64,000 nucleotides of DNA from Parascedosporium putredinis (lineage: Eukaryota > Ascomycota > Sordariomycetes > Microascales > Microascaceae), in assembly GCA_949357655.1 (NCBI GenBank), contig CASHTG010000011.1, forward strand, positions 806,001 through 870,000, in the 5' to 3' direction. The notes under the pieces are model-generated. The model was not told the DNA's origin. It searched no databases and worked only from the letters and a program-made list of their open reading frames with translations. Below, piece by piece: positions 22,021 to 33,695 of this stretch. Numbering within the stretch: position 1 is the first letter of the stretch; every line of letters starts with the position of its first letter. The position numbers and the translations under genes are program-made.

Positions 22021-24429
22021 TCACGTGGTAAACGCCCCATCCTCATCATCACCACCCTCATCGCTATCGTCTTCCCCATCCCAACTTCCATCCCTCCCCA
22101 CGCCCGAGACACGATCCAAAATGACGGAAAGACCCCGATGGCGGCCCTTGAGCATGACGCCCGCGAGAACGAGCCTGCTCATGGCGTTCCACCCGCCCGC
22201 GAGGCTGACGGACGCGCGGGACAGGCCGAGGGACAGACCAACGCAGCAATACGCCGAGACAACCTCGAAGGCGAGGTGGAAGATGTTGACGGGGGACGGT
22301 GGAACTCTTCGTGGTCCATGGGGTCCGAGTCCGACGCATGGCCGCCGTAGGCTTCGAGCAGCGTGATGGCGAGGACAATGACCGGGAGGAACCAGAGGTC
22401 GTGGGTAAGCTGGCGGCGGATCTTTTGGCCTAGGAGGGACGGGCGGGAAGCATCGCCGCGGCGGGACGAGGGGCGCGCCGCCGTGTTGAAAGGGAGGCGA
22501 GGCGGTGGAGGGCAGCGCGCGCGGGAGTCACGACGGGCTCGGGGGTCCGAGAAGCGCCACCGCTGCCACTGCCACTGCCGCCGGGAAGGAGGTGGCCGAG
22601 CTCGGGATCCTCGTCACCCCCGCCAACATCGCTGCTGGCACTAGAGTATGCGTCTGTTTTGGGCTGCATGGTCAAGGCACCGGCGCGGTCTTCCGAGACG
22701 TTCGAGTGACGCATGGCGATGACAATGGGGAAGGCCGAGATGTACATCATCACCATGTACAGGACCTGGAGGATGGTGAAGAGTTCAGACACGGGCACGA
22801 CGTAGAAGCCGGTTCCTCGCACAGCTGTTTCCAAAGTTAGCAAAGTCGAAGGGAGGGAAGAAGGGCAATTAGGACAAAGGGGGAAACTTACAAATGGCCT
22901 GGAACAGTCCATCCAGAATCCTAGGACCAATGGGCATCTTCTCCACCGCCGGGTTTCCGATGCTGAGCACCTCAAACGCCACCCAATCGACAGCCATGGT
23001 GGCCATGAGCATGATGACGAGCAGCCAGGTCTGCCGGGCCGGGAACAAGTGGGTGTACACTTGCCTGGGATACTTGAGAATGTACAGCAGCGTCGCCTTC
23101 TCCGAGACAAAGTACTTGTCCGGGGTGAAGAGCTTCAGCCCCTGGAGCATGACCCAAATCATCAGGCGCAAGAAGGCGGGGAAGGCCGTGTTCCCCGCGA
23201 GGATGAGGGAGGCGATGAGAAAAAGGACGAGGAAGGAGTACTGAAAGGGCACCAGGTTGGCGTCGAGGAGGGACATGCCGCAGTTATTGAAGGCCGAGCC
23301 GGCGTAGAAAACGCGGCCCACCAAGCGCCCACCCCGTAGCCGCCAAACTCCTCGACGGCGGAAGCATAGTGCCTCGAGATCCACACGCCGAGGACAATGG
23401 AGCTCACAAGCACCCACAGAACGGCGTAGAGGGGGATGATGAGCGCCAACAGGTTGAGCGCCTGGTGCTCGCGCTCGGCGAGGCGCTCCGACTCGTCGGC
23501 CGTGCCCTCCAACAGCAGAAGCTGCGCGGCGGGATCGCGGTCTCCGTCCTGCTTATCTTTGCGATTAAAGGGCGCCGCCAATTGAACCAGCCGCGGCTAG
23601 CCGACGACCGCGAGGAGCCCTCGCTCATCGATGGCTTGCCGTGTCGGCGGTTCTCATATATGTTATCGAACGGGTACGGGTGGTGGTTGCGATCGTCGGC
23701 GTGTTGTCCGGGTGCGTGGGGTTGGCTGTGGTGGTGTATCGCCGTCAACGACGACCCGGGGCCATCGGCAAAGGAAAGTCCGCTGCGTACCGTACTCTCC
23801 ACGGGGTTATCGGCGCCGACATCGGGTTCGGAATCGACCTTTTCCTTGGGCTCCTTGGGCAGAATCTTCCTCAGCAGCTTGGGCGGCACTTCCGCGACGC
23901 TGCTCAGCGTCGTCGCCGTGGCGCCGCTGCTACCCCTCTGCCTCGCTCTGGCGTGCCCGGAGCTCCGCAAATCCGCGAGGGCGAAGCCGTCCACGCCCGC
24001 CAGGCCCTTCCTGGCCCTGGCTTGGTGCGCCCTGTCTGCCCGCTTGCGCCTCCTCACGAGCACCGTCCAGAACGACACCCACATGGCGCTCCCCAAGGTC
24101 ATGAGGACCCATAGTATACCCTGCTGGCCCACGGTGAGGGCGCTCAGGTCGACGGTGTTGAGGCCCGTGTTGGTGATGGCCGAGACGACGAGGAACAGGC
24201 TGTCGACGTAGCTGACGTCCTCGCGCTCGTCGGCGTCGGAGGAGGCGTAGAAGAAGACGGAGAAGATGAGGCTCACGACGACGAAGTAGCCGTAGTGCAG
24301 CGTGACGAAATTCAGCGGGGGCAGCCAGGGGCGCACGTCGTCGACGAGGGCCTCGAGCCCGGGGTGCCGATCCAGGAACGAGGTCCAGGCGTCGATGATG
24401 CGCGATTGCGACTGCGACTTGGAAGCCAT
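22021..24429 (-). CDS. TRK-type potassium transporter (frame breaks)
   Basis: High-affinity K+ uptake transporter of the fungal TRK/HKT superfamily, in the plasma membrane. There are two exons, 24429-22892 and 22824-22021 (intron donor GTAAGT). The N-terminus LNFVTLHYGYFVVVSLIFS opens the first pore unit, and VDSLFLVVSAITNTGLNTVDL is its selectivity loop (Thr-Asn-Thr-Gly-Leu). A long hydrophilic loop of about 130 residues follows, as in fungal TRKs. The second loop is FYAGSAFNNCGMSLLDANL. Later come YVVPVSELFTILQVLYMVMM, then VSAYCCVGLSLGL (fourth pore loop), and LVLAGVMLKGRHRGLSVILD near the end. The frame breaks at about 23570-23572, 23328-23335, 22433-22438 and G5 22291-22295, one base each. 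With these restored the phase across the intron fits and the length is 781 residues. The acidic tail after GRHRGL ends DDEDGAFTT. Confidence 0.9.
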
Positions 24430-25783
24430 CTTCGGTTGGGCGGCACCGCTTTCGTAGGCATCACGTGGAAAAAGGTCTTCAGTGTTGTAGCTCCGTTTAC
24501 GGCCTATTCTCTTCCCGATTTTCTTTTTCTTCGTCTTCTTTGGTGGAAAAGAGGCCCAGGATCTCAGGAGCTCTACTAGGACGAGAGGGTTCTATCCCGT
24601 TGAGTAGTCGAGTAAGAGGGTAGAAAGAAAGGCAGATCAATAAAGAGCGAACTCCACCTCAAGCCAGGTTGTAGCCAGCTCCGTTGGGCTGGGAGAAAAT
24701 CGTCGCTGCAACGTGGAAGCGAAAAAGGCGAAAGGCTGGAAAAAGACTGTGATCCTATCTGGCGAAGTATCCCGGGCCCGTTGTGCTGTGAGTGTTTTTT
24801 TAATACCTAATTGACCCAGGAAACTATTAATTATAGTCCCTCATACTCGATGGATTCCATGATGCTCTTATTGTAGGCTCGATTCTTGTTTTTCCAAAAG
24901 GGGAGAAGAGAGAGGGAAGGGGGAGAAACGGTGGGAAGCGACGTATTAAAGATAAGATCAAATGATGTGCCGGCAACCGGAAACTACTTCGTACGTGTCG
25001 TGTTTTACTTAATCACCGGTTTTAAAGGGGTGTGCAGGGCGGTATTGCCTTCCGCTGTCGCGTGTCTCTCCGCTATTGCGCCCTACGATAGGAAACCAGC
25101 AGGGAGAGACACACGAGCACGATTAGGACCTGTAATCTGATCCACAGAGTCTTGCTTGACAAGTTGTGCAGTCGTAGGTACCGATATCCCAGGTACGAGG
25201 CGCTAGTAGAAATTTCTGTTGCTTATGTGTACCTCTGTTTGTGCTGTACCTGGAATTTTGACCCCTGAGGACCCCCAACTTGCCCGCAAACCGGAGCATA
25301 CATCAAATTGATCCATTCCATTCCATTGGGTGAATGATTGATCAACTTTCGCTTGACAAAAGCTTCTAGTGCAGAGCTTCCGCATACTCTTGGTGAGTTG
25401 AAGCAAGGTCGCTGCGGTAGTAATTATCATGGTCATGTCCCTGCGTTCAATTACATCTTAATTATAAGGTGTGTACACATAGATTTACATTTCCGACTTT
25501 GTCATTCTTCATCAAGCCAGATCCGACTCGTCGAATCTAGCCAAGGCGGCAAGTGCCATTCATTGTTCCCCGTCCAGCATCACACGTCCAAGGGTATCCC
25601 AAGACATCATCAGCAATGCCACCATTCAGTCATGTATACTTCTCCGCCCAAACTTATATCTGTGGCAGGGAGAGGAAAAGAAGTCAGTATGCTGGGCACC
25701 GCCATCTAGCCAGCCTTATGCTCTCAACGATGCGCCTGGGGTAGGCCGGTAGGAGGCCGGTGTCGATCGAGGATGGGAATCAG
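24430..25783. other. intergenic region
   Basis: No supported gene. It contains the upstream side of the TRK gene and the downstream side of the FKBP gene. Short ORFs have no recognisable content. Confidence 0.55.
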
Positions 25784-26643
25784 TCAGAGTTCATCCTATG
25801 CATCGAGCGTGGTTAGTAAAACGATTTGCAGCTTGGCCGAGAAGGCCGAGTTGTCAGGTTCTTGTGCGGTCGGTATTCACCTTGGGCTTCTCCTCGCCAG
25901 TCTTTTCCTCGGACGCGTCCTGCTCAGGGACGGGCTCGGGCTTGGGAACGCCGTCGATGCCCATAAGTTCGGTCTCGAAAACTATATGCTAGTCAGTATT
26001 TCCAACTGTTCACGGGCATACATCGCTAAACATGGAAGAGAATAATAAACGGGCGAAAGGGTGGTTCGTCGTACTGAGAGTAGACTTAGCAGGGATGGGG
26101 CCGATGCCTCGGTCGCCGTAGCCAAACTCGGGGGCAATGGTCAAGGTGCTATGTGGTAAACAAATAGTTAGCTTACGGCCCTAGTTTTCGGCCAGGAGCC
26201 TTGGGGGCTGGATAGATAGGGCATACCGCTTCTCGCCAATGCACATGTCCAAGAGACCAACATCCCAGCTGTTCTATTCGTCAGCGTCCGTTATATAGAA
26301 AGTAGAATCTGGTGAGCGTACCCCTTGATGACCTGGCCGCCGCCGAGGGAGAAGGCAAAGGGGCTGCCGCGATCGTAGCCTAGGTGGAGACAGTGTGCCG
26401 TTAGCGATCAAGTCATCAATCGATAGGTGAGCGATGGAGGCGGTACGCACTGGCATCAAACTTTTCGCCGTTAGAGGCAAGAGTGCCGCGGTAGTGAACC
26501 TGGATCTTGTCGCCCTTTTGGGTCTTGCGCTCGCACTCAACCTTCTTGGTCACGTCAATCTTGACACCTTCCGCGCTGTCGGAGGCGAGAACGCCAACGG
26601 CCGACGAGGCGACGAGGGCAACGAGGTAAGCGAAGGCCTTCAT
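25784..26643 (-). CDS. ER FKBP-type peptidyl-prolyl isomerase (FKBP2-like), six exons
   Basis: Peptidyl-prolyl cis-trans isomerase of the secretory pathway. A signal peptide (MKAFAYLVALVASSAVGVLA) precedes one FKBP domain: VHYRGTL, SYDRGSPFAF, VIKGWDVGLLDM, GEKRTLTIAPEFGYG, IPAKSTLIFETELMGI. The drug-pocket aromatics (Tyr, Phe, Trp, Tyr, Phe) are in place. Exons are 26643-26451, 26379-26322, 26268-26227, 26148-26075, 25981-25881 and 25795-25784; all phases agree. The last exon is only 12 bases. It has branch TACTAAC and acceptor GCATAG, and turns ...EEKPK into ...EEKPKDEL, an ER-retrieval type end. If that intron were not removed the protein would end NTDRTRT with no retrieval signal. Length is 159 residues. 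This is one of two genes in the window with no frame break. Confidence 0.92.
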
Positions 26644-27224
26644 TTTTTTATGTGGCTGTTTGGATGGTGATGGGTTGGGAAGGGTAGTGGCGATGGCAGG
26701 TGGGGGAAGAAGGCTGTTTGAGGTTTGGTGAAGGAGAAGGTTTATAGACGAGACTGCTTTGGGTCTGTTGGCCTTGCCTCCGTTGCTTGAGCAGTTGCAC
26801 GGCACAACCAGGGGCGGGTCTGCAGCTCAGGCAATCAAAGGATACCTCGAACCGGAGGACACTCGCATACAAAATTAGGTACCTCGTGGCAACCAACATT
26901 GGGGAAGGTGCAATGTGGCCTCCACCTCTTCCCCAATTTACAATGACCTCTCGATTGATTGGTCAATTCAGCTGGGGTCTCCCCACCCTCGGAATTTCCA
27001 GTCGCTTGCAACCTTAACAGCGCCCGTGAAGATTGAGGAGTGGGAGTTTGGGGCTTTGAATCTTCCGTCAATGATATCCTCCGCAGATCTCGACATCCAG
27101 CAAGTCCCATAGCTCCAAGACGCCCAGAACCGAATTTTATATGATTAATTTGTCCCCAAAGGAGGCTCGTTTCGTGGTATGAGTCTTTTCCAGGCTCAAC
27201 CCGCAACACCTATCATAAACCATT

Positions 27225-27431
27225 TCACTTGCCATTCACCAGCGTAAGGAATTCAGCTCCTCCGTCTTGGCATGGCTCTGCTGGGGGAGCTACTAGTACA
27301 CTCTTATCTGGCTCGAACCCCAGAACGACGTGCATTCGCCTGGTTGCCCCTGTGGACCCGGCCAACATTTCGTACAGCCCAGAGAACATCTCCTCCAAGA
27401 TCTTAGTGCGCGACCTTGTCCTTTTCTTCAA
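27225..27431 (-). other. orphan coding-like segment
   Basis: A 68-codon minus-strand ORF reading TKILEEMFSGLYEMLAG near its start and MHVVLGFEPDKSVLVAPP in the middle has balanced composition unlike the noise ORFs around it. I do not recognise it. Possible AG acceptors lie upstream but no convincing first exon. It may be a gene remnant or chance. Confidence 0.2.
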
Positions 27432-27742
27432 AGCGGCCTCGATTCTCCCTTATGAAACTTGGTCGGGAATAGCTAGACCTAAGGCGGAACGGGACTGTCA
27501 CTGACTCAGTAGATGGTGACTCTATTTTGTCTTGGCAGTGGGCTGTAGCCTTTAGCTCCTGCTAGTTCTCACCGAGGGCGGCTCCTTCTCCGGCGCCTTT
27601 CGAAAGTTTGCGGGGGATGATGGCACAGCGGGAACACAATCGCTGAAGGAAAGCATCGGTTAGTCGTATCTGCCCGTCCTTGACTAGGCAGTGTGTCTGC
27701 ATGCTTGAGGGCGGTTATCCGCGGCCGCAGCTAAGAGAAGGT

Positions 27743-27864
27743 AAAAAGAAGAAGAAAAAGAAAAAGAAAGAGAGAAAGAGAGAAAGAGAGAAGAGAGAAA
27801 GAGAGAAAGAGAGAAAGAGAAAGAGAGAAAGAAAGAAAGAAAGAAAGAAAAAGGAAAAGAAGCA
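27743..27864 (+). repeat. purine-rich GAAA/GAGA simple repeat
   Basis: About 120 bases of almost pure A and G in GAAA, GAGA and AAAAG units, with no pyrimidine on the plus strand except at the edges. A polypurine-polypyrimidine mirror-like tract of this kind can be unstable. Confidence 0.9.
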
Positions 27865-30391
27865 AAATGTAGACAATTGGGGAACTAACGCCGAGCCCCC
27901 CTCGGACATCGTCTCTTTCCTCCGCAATCTATCTAGCCCGAGTCCAAACTTGTCCCCGGGACTTGAGGGAATGTAGAAACCCTGTGGTCGAGACCAGCAT
28001 CTCGTGAAGCCGTCGATGGATGTATGGTGGATGGATGGATCAATCTCGTTCGGCGAGCGGTCCGGACAATCCAGGCATCCGTCAGCCCTATATCTGCGTG
28101 CCTAATTATCCGTGCTACCTTGCCTTCCGATCGAAACAAGCTGTGGCGGCCAACGCTCCAAGCCACCCTCTTTCCTCCTACCCCTCCCCCAATTGCGGTT
28201 CCCACTCACATGCTCCTCGATAATTATCCTAGGCTTGTCACAAGCATTCAGGATGAACGGGTTTGCCAAGGGGTTGGGAAGAGTCGCCAGTACATCGCAA
28301 TCAAGGTGTGACGGGAACTGCCCATGTCAAAGGACCGTCACGGGTGAGTGTGGAGACCTGGCGAAGCACGTCAACCTCCAGCATGTTCCCCAGAGACCCT
28401 TCAGAGACCCATCGTTCATTGGCTCATGCCGATTGCTCAAGAATGAGTATGGCCGAGTGCGTTTGCCAGTAATAATCGAGCCGATCTTGTTCTGTCTTTT
28501 CTTGTCTCTCGTGCTCTGCTTGTTTTGATGCCCTCCCGAGCTTCAGGTGAGGCAGGCACGGCTGGCAGCCCGCCCCACCCCCTGTCAGGTGAGTTAACCC
28601 CACCCTTCAGGCAGAAATGCTCCATTCTCAAAATCCCGAGCATGGGATTCTTTGTTTCCTCGGAGTGTATTCTTGTCGTTTTTCGTTCTCGACGCTTGTC
28701 CATTTTCATTCAATTTCTCCAGAATGAGCCAACCTCCTTCAAGTCACTCAGAAACAAAAATAAGAGCCCTTCGGAGGTGGCCGATGGCGGGGGTTTGTGG
28801 GGTCAACCTGCCCCAGCGAGGGTACCGTTAGCCCCACCAACTTTCAATGTTGCCATTGATGACTCGAAGATGCGTCGAGGGGGCTTCACGTCCAAAGCAG
28901 GTTGCACCGCTGTGCGATGACACTGCGATGCGGGTGTGCAACCACCTCGATTGAGCGATGAGGTGGCTTTGCGAGAGCGCGTTCCGCCTTCCGTGACACA
29001 CAGTGGCTAAGCCAATTTTCTCCAGTTTCAAGTGGAAATTTTCCTCAAGCTCACCTGGAGTTGCCACCTCTTGAACGGGGTGTTTGAATCCTTTTACATG
29101 GAGTTCGCGTATTTCATCTCTTTTGACATGTTGACATTTTGAACTGACGCGAGATTGACGAACCGGTCCGTTTCTTTTCTGTTTCTCATTGTTTTGGGCG
29201 TAGACAGCGCCCGCGGCGTATTAAGGTATTGGTGTAACGACGCAGCTAACGTAGTCTCCGGCGCTTGGTTCCTGCATTGATCGGTACACACCAGAAGCCC
29301 ATGTCGTGCCAGGACAGGCGTAAGGATGGGTGACCAAGAAAGGTAGGGCGAGCGCTCGGGAGGTTAATAGTGACTTCAGTCTACCTGCGAGCGAGACCAG
29401 AGGTACTTGCTCTCGGTTACTCGTTACCCGGCAGTTGAGCCCTTCAATCACAGTATCATTGCATAGCTCCCCACCATATGTCCCCGGGTTAAACCCTCTC
29501 ATAACTTCACCTCAGTTGAGGAACTACCACATCACTCCTCGAACGAGCCGGCGACCACCCTCTTTTCGAAATCCCGGGGCCCGTCTGCTGGGCTGCCTGC
29601 GCCAGCCCTACGCTGTGCAAGTTGACCCATTCGCGCGCGGGGTCGCGAGTAGTTTAGGAAGCGAGCACAGAAAGTATGAGGGCCGAGGGACGGGAAAGGA
29701 GTGCCGTCATCCCCAGAGACACTTGGTAGCTTGGTGGGGGAGGGGTGGGAGGAGGGGTATCCTGCACGTCTATGCTCCATTCAGCTGTCCCTGCTTGCTG
29801 GCTCCCGTCACGGACCGATATTTCCTGCTTCCAGGGTCATGCTTCACGGATTCCTAAGAAAAGACTCGGACAAAAGAGGAGGGAAAAAAGAGCAAAGTAG
29901 CCGATTCCTCCCGGGGGCTTAAAGATTGTGAGTTGGCCGATTCGAGATGGCTTCAAAGAAATTACGCGACGTTGTTTCAATCAGCGCGAGGAGAGCATCA
30001 CATGCCTCGTTTCACCAGCCACTTTGTTTTTTGGCATTGGCTCCGGATCGTCAACAATGGAGATTACAACGAAACTATACGGAAAACTACCACTGTTCTG
30101 CCTAGTTTTCGTTTCGCATGCCCCTCCACTCTGCGAAATACACCCTTCTCGGGAACAATAAACCTTTTTTAATTGAAATTTTGTGTTCGCTGCGTTGACA
30201 AGCGCCCCCTTCTTCTCCTTGGGCCTCCTAACCCCTGGTCCGGGATTAAAGAGCAACCACGGCCCCACACCACCCCGGAGCGAACCAGTAACGGGAACGG
30301 GTCGAAGCAAGACATTTGTTGGAGCTCTGAAGAAGCTAGTGTGGAGTTCTGCCTGGGGTATCTAGGCATCCACGGGATCCATTACCACAGG

Positions 30392-30478
30392 CAAAAAGAA
30401 GAAGGGGGAAAAAGGAAAAGGAAAAGAAAGAAAAGAAAAAGAGAAAAAGAGAAAAAAAAAAAAGAACAAGGGAAAAAA
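30392..30478 (+). repeat. A-rich GAAAA simple repeat
   Basis: About 85 bases of A/G sequence in GAAAA and GAAAAA units, including one run of twelve A. It resembles the repeat 2.6 kb upstream. Confidence 0.85.
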
Positions 30479-31356
30479 GCTTGTAAAGTGGAAAGAAAAT
30501 GGCAAATGGGTGTCTGGCACTGCCCGAGGGCTGATGTTTTGCGACTTTGCGAGGAAAGCCAAGCTCTGCGCGATGAGTGGCCTCGCAAGTGAGGCGTGGA
30601 CGTCGCGGTTGGCCAAAATTCCATCCCAGGGCCACAAGCAAGCAGACGACGAGAGGACCTGAGGCTTGGCCGTGTCGAGTAGGACAAGGTTCAAAATTGT
30701 TGAAGAAAAAAGGCGAACCACCTGCGCAGAGGAGCAGAAACTCGCAACCCACCAATTCGGGAACAGCCTGAGCTGTTCGTCCTCGCGCACTCGTCGCAGT
30801 GGGGTAAGCGCACTCCATCGCAATTGGGATGCCGCCCAGTCGCAGTTGGAGCGCGCCGCTCGCTCCGTCGCGCAAAAGTTCAAAGTTGGATTCGTTTTTT
30901 CTTTCTTTTTTTCCTTTCCCCTTTTGTTTCTTGGCCACTATTTCCACCCCTGTTGAGCCTCGACCCCTCCATTTCGACACTTGATTTTTGCCTCCCATTC
31001 TTCTTGTAAGCCGCAGCACCAGATCCTTCCCACCTTTTTTTTCTTTTTCATCTTGAACCCTTTTACTTTTCTTTTTCTTTCTTTCTTTTCCATTTCAGTG
31101 GTTATGTTCCTTCCCCATGTGACATCGTGTCATGATACCTCTCTTCCCCGTACCTCCCCTTGCTAGAATCTAGGCCTGGATACCTCGCAATAACTCGGCG
31201 ATGCATTCTGGCGAAGCCAGCAAAGGTGGGCCGGTCATGGCTCCCACCCCACCCCCACCCCCAAGCCATGACTTGCACCTCGTCTTCTCAAGTCTAAAAG
31301 GCCCAGGAAGATAAAGATGCCTACCTTGACGTACCTACAATGGTCACTCGGCCTTG

Positions 31357-31364
31357 TATAAAGG
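31357..31364 (+). promoter_or_regulatory. possible TATA box (TATAAAGG)
   Basis: TATAAAGG lies 354 bases before the ATG of the small Ser-rich gene and is followed by a long CT-rich stretch that would form the leader. The distance to the transcription start cannot be read from the sequence. Confidence 0.4.
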
Positions 31365-31717
31365 AACTGGGCTCCTCCCTCTCATGATGCCTTCTTTTTC
31401 TCCTCATCCTCATCCTCATCCACAAGATCACAAGAAACCCACAAGACTACTTCCTCTCTCCTAGTCTTCCCTTCTCTCAGCACTTCATCTCTCCTCTTTA
31501 CTCTTTCATAAAACCCATCCAGCTCTCCGAGTCTAAACCCCGCGAGCTATCAATCTCTCAACGCAACCGCACCATCTTTTCCTATCAGCCACCTCCAAGC
31601 TTCACGCAACAGCTCCTTCTTCTCGACTCTCCTCGACTCACAAGAAAAGTCAACGAGGAACAGCCTGCAAAATTTACAAACGAAAAGTAAAGAACAAGAC
31701 AATCTCCCCCATCCACC

Positions 31718-32098
31718 ATGCCTTCCAACTCGTCCCAATACTCCTCCACCTCGACCTCCGGGTCCCGGTCAGGCGCCTCCTACGACCGCGAGCACCGCGA
31801 ATACAACGCAGGTAAGCTTTCTCCCCTCATCACCGGGCAAGGCCCGACCTCACCTCGCACTCCGCCCGGAGCTCAAGGCCAAGAACCTTCCAAAGCACAC
31901 CTCCAGCTAACACAATCTCCTCCCCGTGCACTAGCCGCGTACATGTCCACGTCTACCACCAGGGGCAAAGTCGTCATCCACAACCACAACCAGGGAATGG
32001 ACGATCCCTACGCTCCTAGCCCTTCGTCCTACGGCTCCCACGCCTACACCTCCACAGCTTCATCCTCATCCAAGTCGAGGTCTTCCTCCAAGCGTTAG
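31718..32098 (+). CDS. Small Ser-rich protein, one intron
   Basis: Function not recognised. It starts MPSNSSQYSSTSTSGSRSG and ends in a Ser/Lys tail (SSKSRSSSKR). An intron at 31812-31934 has donor GTAAGC, branch GCTAAC and acceptor CACTAG. Spliced, the protein is 85 residues and reads EYNAAAYMSTSTTRGKVVIH across the junction. The intron is 123 bases, a multiple of three, with no in-frame stop, so an unspliced message would encode 126 residues. The leader is long and CT-rich with a possible TATA box upstream, which suggests a strongly expressed gene. There is no signal peptide or membrane segment. It is one of two genes in the window with no frame break. Confidence 0.65.
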   Translation: MPSNSSQYSSTSTSGSRSGASYDREHREYNAGKLSPLITGQGPTSPRTPPGAQGQEPSKAHLQLTQSPPRALAAYMSTSTTRGKVVIHNHNQGMDDPYAPSPSSYGSHAYTSTASSSSKSRSSSKR

Positions 32099-32995
32099 CG
32101 AGCGTTCTTCTCTACGGACTTCTTCTACCCCTGCCTCCCGCTCACGACACATGTAACTCGGCGCGGTGGGAAAATTGAAAGAGAAGAAAAGGCGACTGCT
32201 TGTATTGATACGCGCCAACGGAACCCGCTCGGCGCCGCTGGAAGGAGCGGGGTGTTTTATGACTTGACGATATATTTGGGCTTTTTTCTTTTCCTCCTCT
32301 CTATCTTATTTCTCCTTTGTCTTTCTTGGATAAGATTTTTGCGGGCCCCCAATGGCCACGGAATGGATATGAACGACCAGAAGCTGGAGGTGGACACACA
32401 CCTATATTTCCTTTTATTTTTTTCGGCCTTTCATCCTTGTATCATTATCATCAATTTTGTGCTCTTCGTTGGAATAGGCGCATCTCACTTGGGCTCGAAC
32501 AATTTAATTTCTCACATTTACACCACCAGTCCCTTCAGTGTTCTCTCCCGTGCTATAGACCTTATTCAGGAATGTGCAAGTATGAAACTGACATTCTGCG
32601 TCTAGTGACTTTTGTAATTCTGCCCAGGTGTGGGCTATTATTAACCATTAGGTTCCATCTATCCAGCATCAATTGATCATGTATAGCTTCGGCGAGAATT
32701 GACCAATCCCGAATGTACGGGATGGTTGAGTGCCGGACCTTCAATTTCCATCTAAACCCCACTTACACCAAAAGCTCAACGAGCAACTTCACGCATGAGC
32801 CAAGGCAAAGCACTATTTCCTTCTTAGTTATATTTCTAAGCTACATGTATCCACCTCCTATGGTCTCCGGCTCAGTTGGCCGATAGGGTGGTGGAGACGA
32901 AAATTACAAAAAGACTCCCTCAAGAAAAACAAAATGGTATTGAATGAACTCGAAAAAGAAAACCCCATAAATGCGATTATCGCAGGGTGGCACAA
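32099..32995. other. convergent intergenic region
   Basis: 3' flanks of the Ser-rich and RPEL genes. T-rich blocks lie at 32280-32330 and 32400-32470. No gene seen. Confidence 0.6.
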
Positions 32996-33695
32996 TCAAG
33001 CTCCACCCTCGCGCTTGGCGTACTCATCTTCAATGGCCTCCTCGTACTTCTGCTCAGCGGTCCGGGGATCCTGGTGGAGGACACCTTCATTCACGAGTTC
33101 GGCGGGCGTAGGCCGCTGAGCAATCTTCTCCTTGAGGGTATCGGCAAGCATGCTTCTCTCAAGCTACGCAGGCTGTCAGCAACTTCGTGAATTTCGTAAG
33201 GGGAGCTTACGGGCGAGCCCGTCAAGAACAATAAAGGAAGAGGGTTAATCTTACCTCCTTCTGCTGGGCCTGCAGCGCTGGAGCGGCCGTGCTATCGAGC
33301 AGGATGTGTTCTAATCCGCGCAGGCAAGCGAGATCAGTACGTGCCCCCGAGCCACCAGACGCGGTCCCGAGGACCATAACTTGTGGGACGTGACCGCCGT
33401 CGTTTGAGGGGAAACGGAGAGGAAGAGGAGGGTGATGAAGATAATGTGGAGTAAGAGGGAAAGGATGTGTTGGTGTTGGTGTTGGTCATGTTGACAGAGT
33501 GGATGTAGAGAGGCGCGGGCGGGGATGAGGAAAGCGATGACGCACTGTCTACTAGGTCCTCCCGCTGGGGCCGGTTCTGGAGGTGTATCTCGAGCGAGTC
33601 GCGGCGGACGGGGTCGCGCGAGGTGACGGGGAGATGTGAGACTCGTCGATCGAGTCCTCGCTGACGAGTTTGCGGTGCGTTTCGGCGTTGGCCAT
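32996..33695 (-). CDS. RPEL-repeat protein (one frame break)
   Basis: Small protein with RPEL repeats, a motif that binds actin in animals; the role of the short fungal proteins is not settled. Exons are 33695-33546, 33310-33255 and 33163-32996. The first reads MANAETHRKLVSEDSIDESH, then loses frame at the G-run 33628-33631. With one base added it continues VTSRDPVRRDSLEIHLQNRP and RPQREDLVDKHILLD (repeat 1). The second exon gives STAAPALQAQQKE and the third LERSMLADTLKEKI, RPTPAELVNEGVLH (repeat 2) and QKYEEAIEDEYAKREGGA. Phases agree only with the added base, which makes 124 residues. The first intron is 235 bases, long for this genome. The linker between the repeats is typical of this fungal family. 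Confidence 0.88.

Larger units (their letters stand above)
26644..31717. other. gene-poor region with purine-rich simple repeats
   Basis: Five kb without a convincing gene. It holds two purine-rich simple repeats (listed separately) and a possible orphan coding segment at 27225-27431 minus. From about 31385 to 31717 the plus strand is CT-rich and is the likely leader of the small Ser-rich gene. Confidence 0.5.

Noticed and set aside
27290..27330. tRNA-like T-arm on the minus strand (GGGTTCGAGCC)
   Set aside because: No matching acceptor, D or anticodon arm at the right distances; it lies inside the orphan coding-like segment.
29265..29380. Possible 5S rRNA remnant (GGATGGGTGACC and CGGGAGGTTAATAG)
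   Set aside because: Both short matches to 5S-like boxes are present but in the wrong order and without the rest of the gene.
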